The position numbers were made by a program, and so were the translations under genes. Shown one piece after another: positions 61,200 through 64,000 of a stretch of 64,000 nt of DNA (positions within the stretch are counted from its first letter, which is position 1; each line of letters starts with the position of its first letter). Below the pieces are notes generated by a model. It did no database searches. It was not told the DNA's origin and saw only the letters and a program-made list of their open reading frames with translations. The DNA lies in contig JARJHS010000002.1 of the NCBI GenBank assembly GCA_029269725.1, forward strand, positions 372,001 to 436,000, written 5' to 3'. The DNA comes from Pollutibacter soli (lineage in GTDB: Bacteria; Bacteroidota; Bacteroidia; Chitinophagales; Chitinophagaceae).

Positions 61200-62231
61200 T
61201 CAGGCAGTAAGTGATTCTTCAATAACAGGAATAGGTCTTGGATTTATTTTTCTTACATAATCAGCAATATGCCTGATATGATCCGGAGTTGTTCCGCAAC
61301 AGCCACCAACTATATTTACAAATCCCTCTTCGGCCCATTCTTCTATGAAATGAGCGGTTTGTGAAGGAAGCTCATCGTATTCACCCATTGCATTTGGCAA
61401 ACCTGCATTCGGATACGCAGATATATAACAGCTGGCAATCTGTGATAGCTCTTCAATATGCGGCCTCATCTGATCGGCACCGAGTGCGCAATTCAAACCG
61501 ATACTCAAAGGGTTCGCGTGCTGAACGGAGGTGTAAAATGCTTCAAGCGTCTGGCCACTGAGTGTTCTTCCTGATGCATCAGTAATTGTTCCGCTGATCA
61601 TCAGGGGAAGTTCAGGTTTCCCTGTATCGCGGAAATATTTTTTCACGGCGAAGATGGCAGCTTTCGCATTCAATGTATCAAAAATTGTTTCAATCAGTAA
61701 AAGATCAACACCGCCTTCTACCAGTCCCTTTACCTGCTCGTAATAAGCCTCTGCTACTTCATCAAAACTGATGGACCTGAAGCCTGGGTTGTTTACGTCA
61801 GGAGATAGTGAAAGGGTCTTATTCATCGGCCCTATCGCGCCAGCGACAAATGGCCCTGGTTCGTTTCGTCTTTCCGGATGGCGCACCAAAAACTCATCGA
61901 CAGCCTCACGCGCACATTTTGCCGAAGCGAGGTTCAGCTCGGGTGAAAGGCTACTCATATTGTAGTCTGCCATGGATACGGCCTGCGCATTGAAAGTGTT
62001 GGTTTCAATTATATCTGCTCCTGCCTCGAGATACTCCAGATGAATAGCCTTGATGATTTGCGGCTGGGTAATGCTCAACAGGTCATTGTTGCCTTTCAGG
62101 TCAGTAGGGTAATCTGCAAAACGGGTTCCCCTGTAATCTTCCTCTGCCAGTTTGTATCGCTGGATCATAGTACCCATGGCACCATCGATGATCAGGATAC
62201 GTTTGTTCAATAATTCGTTTATACTGCTCAT
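61200..62231 (-). CDS. metH: Homocysteine S-methyltransferase module of split methionine synthase
   Basis: A 343-residue TIM barrel that binds homocysteine through zinc. The zinc Cys residues are in SIGLNCALG and in the [10 protein letters not shown] pair near the C-terminus. The N-terminus [21 protein letters not shown] is typical of the MetH N-terminal domain. It lies first in the unit, directly upstream of the folate/B12 part, so the two products must act together. Its mRNA has a structured leader of about 180 nt. Confidence 0.94.
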   Translation of the reverse strand: MSSINELLNKRILIIDGAMGTMIQRYKLAEEDYRGTRFADYPTDLKGNNDLLSITQPQIIKAIHLEYLEAGADIIETNTFNAQAVSMADYNMSSLSPELNLASAKCAREAVDEFLVRHPERRNEPGPFVAGAIGPMNKTLSLSPDVNNPGFRSISFDEVAEAYYEQVKGLVEGGVDLLLIETIFDTLNAKAAIFAVKKYFRDTGKPELPLMISGTITDASGRTLSGQTLEAFYTSVQHANPLSIGLNCALGADQMRPHIEELSQIASCYISAYPNAGLPNAMGEYDELPSQTAHFIEEWAEEGFVNIVGGCCGTTPDHIRHIADYVRKINPRPIPVIEESLTA

Positions 62232-62414
62232 ATTGTAAGCATTTAAAAATTCGCACTTAAAACGTTGAAAAACTATAGGTAGTGTCGGTACAGTACAAAA
62301 GATAATAACCAGTGGGGAGTGAATGCCGGGTTACGCCCTGCTGTTTATTAGTTCATTTGGCTGTGGCCATACTACCTGCCGCGGGTTGAACAATAAACAA
62401 ATCCGCCCGCGGAG
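62232..62414 (-). promoter_or_regulatory. Structured 5' leader of split metH (possible riboswitch-type element)
   Basis: Four helices can be drawn. In plus-strand coordinates: a 7-bp stem CCCGCGG/CCGCGGG (62406-62412 with 62379-62385) at the 5' end; a closing helix 62371-62377 with 62277-62283 (AGGTAGT/ACTACCT in the RNA); inside it a hairpin TGGC-CACA-GCCA (62358-62369); and a helix 62341-62350 with 62303-62312 (10 positions, one mismatch). The last three form a three-way-junction-like layout. It does not match the SAM-I, SAM-II or cobalamin consensus as I remember them. Confidence 0.45.
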
Positions 62415-62419
62415 AAGTG

Positions 62420-62449
62420 CAAAATTAGGGACTTGAATGATGATGGCAA
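62420..62449 (-). promoter_or_regulatory. Promoter of split metH
   Basis: On the minus strand, TTG (62447-62449), a 19-nt spacer and TAATTTTG (62420-62427), a full consensus match. The predicted start near 62414 gives a leader of about 180 nt. Confidence 0.65.
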
Positions 62450-62458
62450 AATAGTAGG

Positions 62459-62925
62459 GAGGCAGGAGCCTGCCGGCAGGCAGGCAGGTGGGGAGGCAGG
62501 AGATTCAGAGGGCAGAGAATAGTGACAAGCACTTTATGCAGGGTTGTTTTGGGGTTTGATAGCACCATATTTTTTTAACGGTTATTACAGATATCCGGCA
62601 ACGGTAAGGAAGGGAGTTTCACTATTGGCAAAAACGCTAATGTCTTTTTAGCAATAACCTATCAAAAATATCCCAGTGACAGCCTCAAAAGCTGGAAGAC
62701 GCAAAGATTGCTCGAAGTAAATCTCCTAAAAGTCTTGCCGTCTTCGTGGCAAAAAAAGCCATATAGCAGGAGATTTAGCCGGCAGAGAATAGTGGCAAGT
62801 ACTTTTTGCAGGGTTGTTTTGGGTTAATGTCTGTTCTTCTGAAGATTTTGAGCTCCTTACTCCGGCTGTTGTGCCTACTGCCTCCAACCTCCTACCCATC
62901 GCCTCTACCGTCTCCCATCTGCTGT
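62459..62925. repeat. Gene-free repeat region with two diverged 60-bp direct repeats
   Basis: Copy 1 (62496-62556) and copy 2 (62766-62826) are about 88-90% alike by eye and share GGCAGAGAATAGTG and TGCAGGGTTGTTTTGG. Before copy 1 is a GGCAGGCAGG-rich simple repeat. After copy 2 (about 62875-62940) is a run of CCTAC/CCTCC words ending next to the lipoprotein stop codon. An open frame across 62806-63075 is not convincing as a gene. Confidence 0.6.
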
Positions 62926-63318
62926 CTACAGTCTTACAAAATGCAACTCGTCATCCTGCCCCGGATTATCATCTTCCAGGTGAATCAAAGTACTGGTACG
63001 CTCGATTTTTTCCCAGTCATCATTGATCTCTTCAAGTACAGGGTCATTTCCGAAATTTATAATAAACTTACTTGATGTTTCCTGCCAGCTTCCTGTTACC
63101 GTAGTTGATCCCTTTTTGGCTTTCAGCTGGCCGTTACCTAGAAATTCGAATACATAGCCCGCAAAATCACTGGTTTCGTTTTTTTCATCCCAGTAATAAT
63201 GGATCACCCATTGTCCGCTGATCGAGCCATTATTGCCATTTGCAGGATCATCATTTTTTGAACAGGATAAAAGAGAAACAAAACCCAGGGCTATAACGAG
63301 CCGGACTATTTTCAGCAT
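62926..63318 (-). CDS. Small lipoprotein, lipocalin-like hypothetical
   Basis: A 130-residue predicted lipoprotein: MLKIVRLVIALGFVSLLSC with the Cys lipobox, then an Asn/Gly/Asp-rich linker and a beta-rich domain (ISGQWVIHYYWDEKNETSDFAGYVFEFLGNGQLKAKKGSTTVTGSW). The pattern of a GxW strand, a hydrophobic strand and a second GxW strand recalls the small lipocalin-like lipoproteins of Bacteroidota. I chose ATG 63318 over an upstream start at 63363 because it places the signal at the N-terminus. Function unknown. Confidence 0.75.
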   Translation of the reverse strand: MLKIVRLVIALGFVSLLSCSKNDDPANGNNGSISGQWVIHYYWDEKNETSDFAGYVFEFLGNGQLKAKKGSTTVTGSWQETSSKFIINFGNDPVLEEINDDWEKIERTSTLIHLEDDNPGQDDELHFVRL

Positions 63319-63531
63319 GAAATGAAATTTAGGATCATTACTCAATTGTTGTACCACAAACAATTCAGTCTAGCGGATATTGAAAAAATTCCTTAAACTT
63401 TTGCCGGAGTGTAAAATCTGTTGGAATCAATACGAAGAATGACAAAAAGAGGTTGCCGGTGTCGCTTGGGCTGGCTTCGGGAAAAATGCTTCGTAATCAG
63501 GTATTGAGATATTAAAATTGACCATCAGAAA

Positions 63532-63864
63532 TCAATTCTCGTGTATGCTTTGCAGATGGACGCAGATATTTGCGATTCGTTCGGTATTGCCGGGATTTTC
63601 TGCATGGTGGTGCGGACAAACTTCGCGATGTGAAAAAGGAATGATTTTATCGTCAAGGATTTCCGCTTCATAGCCCGTTTTATTCAGCAGAGAAATTACT
63701 TTTTCTGTTTCGATCTTTCGTGAAATGGATTCAATACGAAGGATATGATCACAATCATCAAGATCAAAATTTGCTTTGTATCCGGGAAATAAATCAGTGA
63801 TTTCATTGATAAGCCTTTCCGCCTCCCGCTGCTGACAAACTCCTGTTTTAAAAACTTCGATCAT
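63532..63864 (-). CDS. Small hypothetical protein with HMA-like fold
   Basis: A 110-residue soluble protein. Residues 1-72 (MIEVFKTGVCQQREAERLIN, KANFDLDDCDHILRIES, VISLLNKTGYEAEILDD) fit a ferredoxin-like beta-alpha-beta-beta-alpha-beta pattern similar to heavy-metal-associated domains, but without a CxxC. The C-terminal part (FSHREVCPHHHAENPGN) is rich in His and Cys and could bind a metal. I do not recognise a named family. Confidence 0.7.
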   Translation of the reverse strand: MIEVFKTGVCQQREAERLINEITDLFPGYKANFDLDDCDHILRIESISRKIETEKVISLLNKTGYEAEILDDKIIPFSHREVCPHHHAENPGNTERIANICVHLQSIHEN

Positions 63865-63900
63865 AAATAGAAATTGACCATTTAAAGTTACAAAAACCGC

Positions 63901-64000
63901 TTATGCAGTTGGTTCAAAGCTGATCATCCAGTTGATACCGAATTTATCTGTTAACATTCCTGAATAAGCACCCCAGAACTCATTTTGCATGGGACGATTT
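63901..64000 (-). CDS. VOC-family (PhnB-like) protein, C-terminal fragment at window edge
   Basis: Only the last 32 codons are in the window: NRPMQNEFWGAYSGMLTDKF followed by GINWMISFEPTA and stop. The FWG...G.LTDKFG..W sequence is typical of the C-terminal end of PhnB-like glyoxalase/VOC proteins. The rest of the gene lies beyond base 64000. Confidence 0.75.
   Translation of the reverse strand, partial: NRPMQNEFWGAYSGMLTDKFGINWMISFEPTA

Noticed and set aside
62232-62414. Assignment of the metH leader to the cobalamin or SAM riboswitch classes
   Set aside because: A CCACTG word recalls the B12 box, but the other conserved blocks of those classes are not visible; left as an unassigned structured leader.
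62806-63075. Plus-strand 89-codon frame before the lipocalin-like lipoprotein
   Set aside because: It starts in a repeat, runs through low-complexity CCTAC words and overlaps the real lipoprotein gene on the other strand.

Overview
The window looks like a chromosomal segment of a Bacteroidota bacterium, most likely a Chitinophagaceae-type (Sphingobacteriia/Chitinophagia) organism. The evidence is a SusC/SusD pair, an S46 dipeptidyl-peptidase, a lamin-tail protein with a gliding-type C-terminal domain, a MetH split into two genes, a bTHX ribosomal protein, and promoters of the Bacteroidota type (TTG, a spacer of 18-21 nt, then TAnnTTTG). Family placement is inference; no rRNA gene is present. 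I saw no tRNA, rRNA, phage, transposase or CRISPR locus.

Layout. 1-7.9 kb: the 3' part of cysS, a glycosyltransferase and LpxH-like phosphoesterase pair, an AlkA-type glycosylase, the S46 peptidase, a YbjQ protein and obg. 7.9-14.9 kb: a phenylacetate catabolism locus on the minus strand (tetR-paaE and paaABCD-G-I-Y), with a matching palindrome before each transcription unit. 15-24.2 kb: a sugar kinase, a lamin-tail protein, asd preceded by what looks like a translational attenuator with a Lys/Thr-rich leader peptide, DUF2461, an orphan NUMOD4/HNH protein, ligA and a Nudix-like regulator. 24.4-42.4 kb: a glycan-type locus with SusC, SusD, three giant VCBS/ASPIC-UnbV lipoproteins, a small lipoprotein, a DUF1080 protein and a GMC oxidoreductase. 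The gene content suggests handling of 3-keto-glycosides. Two of the giant lipoproteins share a nearly identical block of about 1.9 kb.

42.5-50.1 kb: the rplM-rpsI-rpsB-tsf operon, then a GH127-type arabinofuranosidase with a probable frameshift in its signal peptide, five 114-bp tandem repeats, then pyrH and pdxH. 50.3-55.4 kb: a secreted beta-propeller, a lactate/glycolate-type permease and a divergent malate synthase, which together suggest two-carbon acid use. 55.5-58.3 kb: bTHX, HU, DUF4286, exonuclease III and a DUF4239 membrane protein. 58.5-62.4 kb: split metH with a structured 5' leader. The window ends with repeats, two small hypothetical genes and the 3' end of a VOC-family gene.

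The most interesting regulatory signals are the asd leader (18390-18542), the metH leader (62232-62414) and the paired operators of the paa locus. Recurrent low-complexity inverted repeats built from AACGTT words sit at several gene ends.
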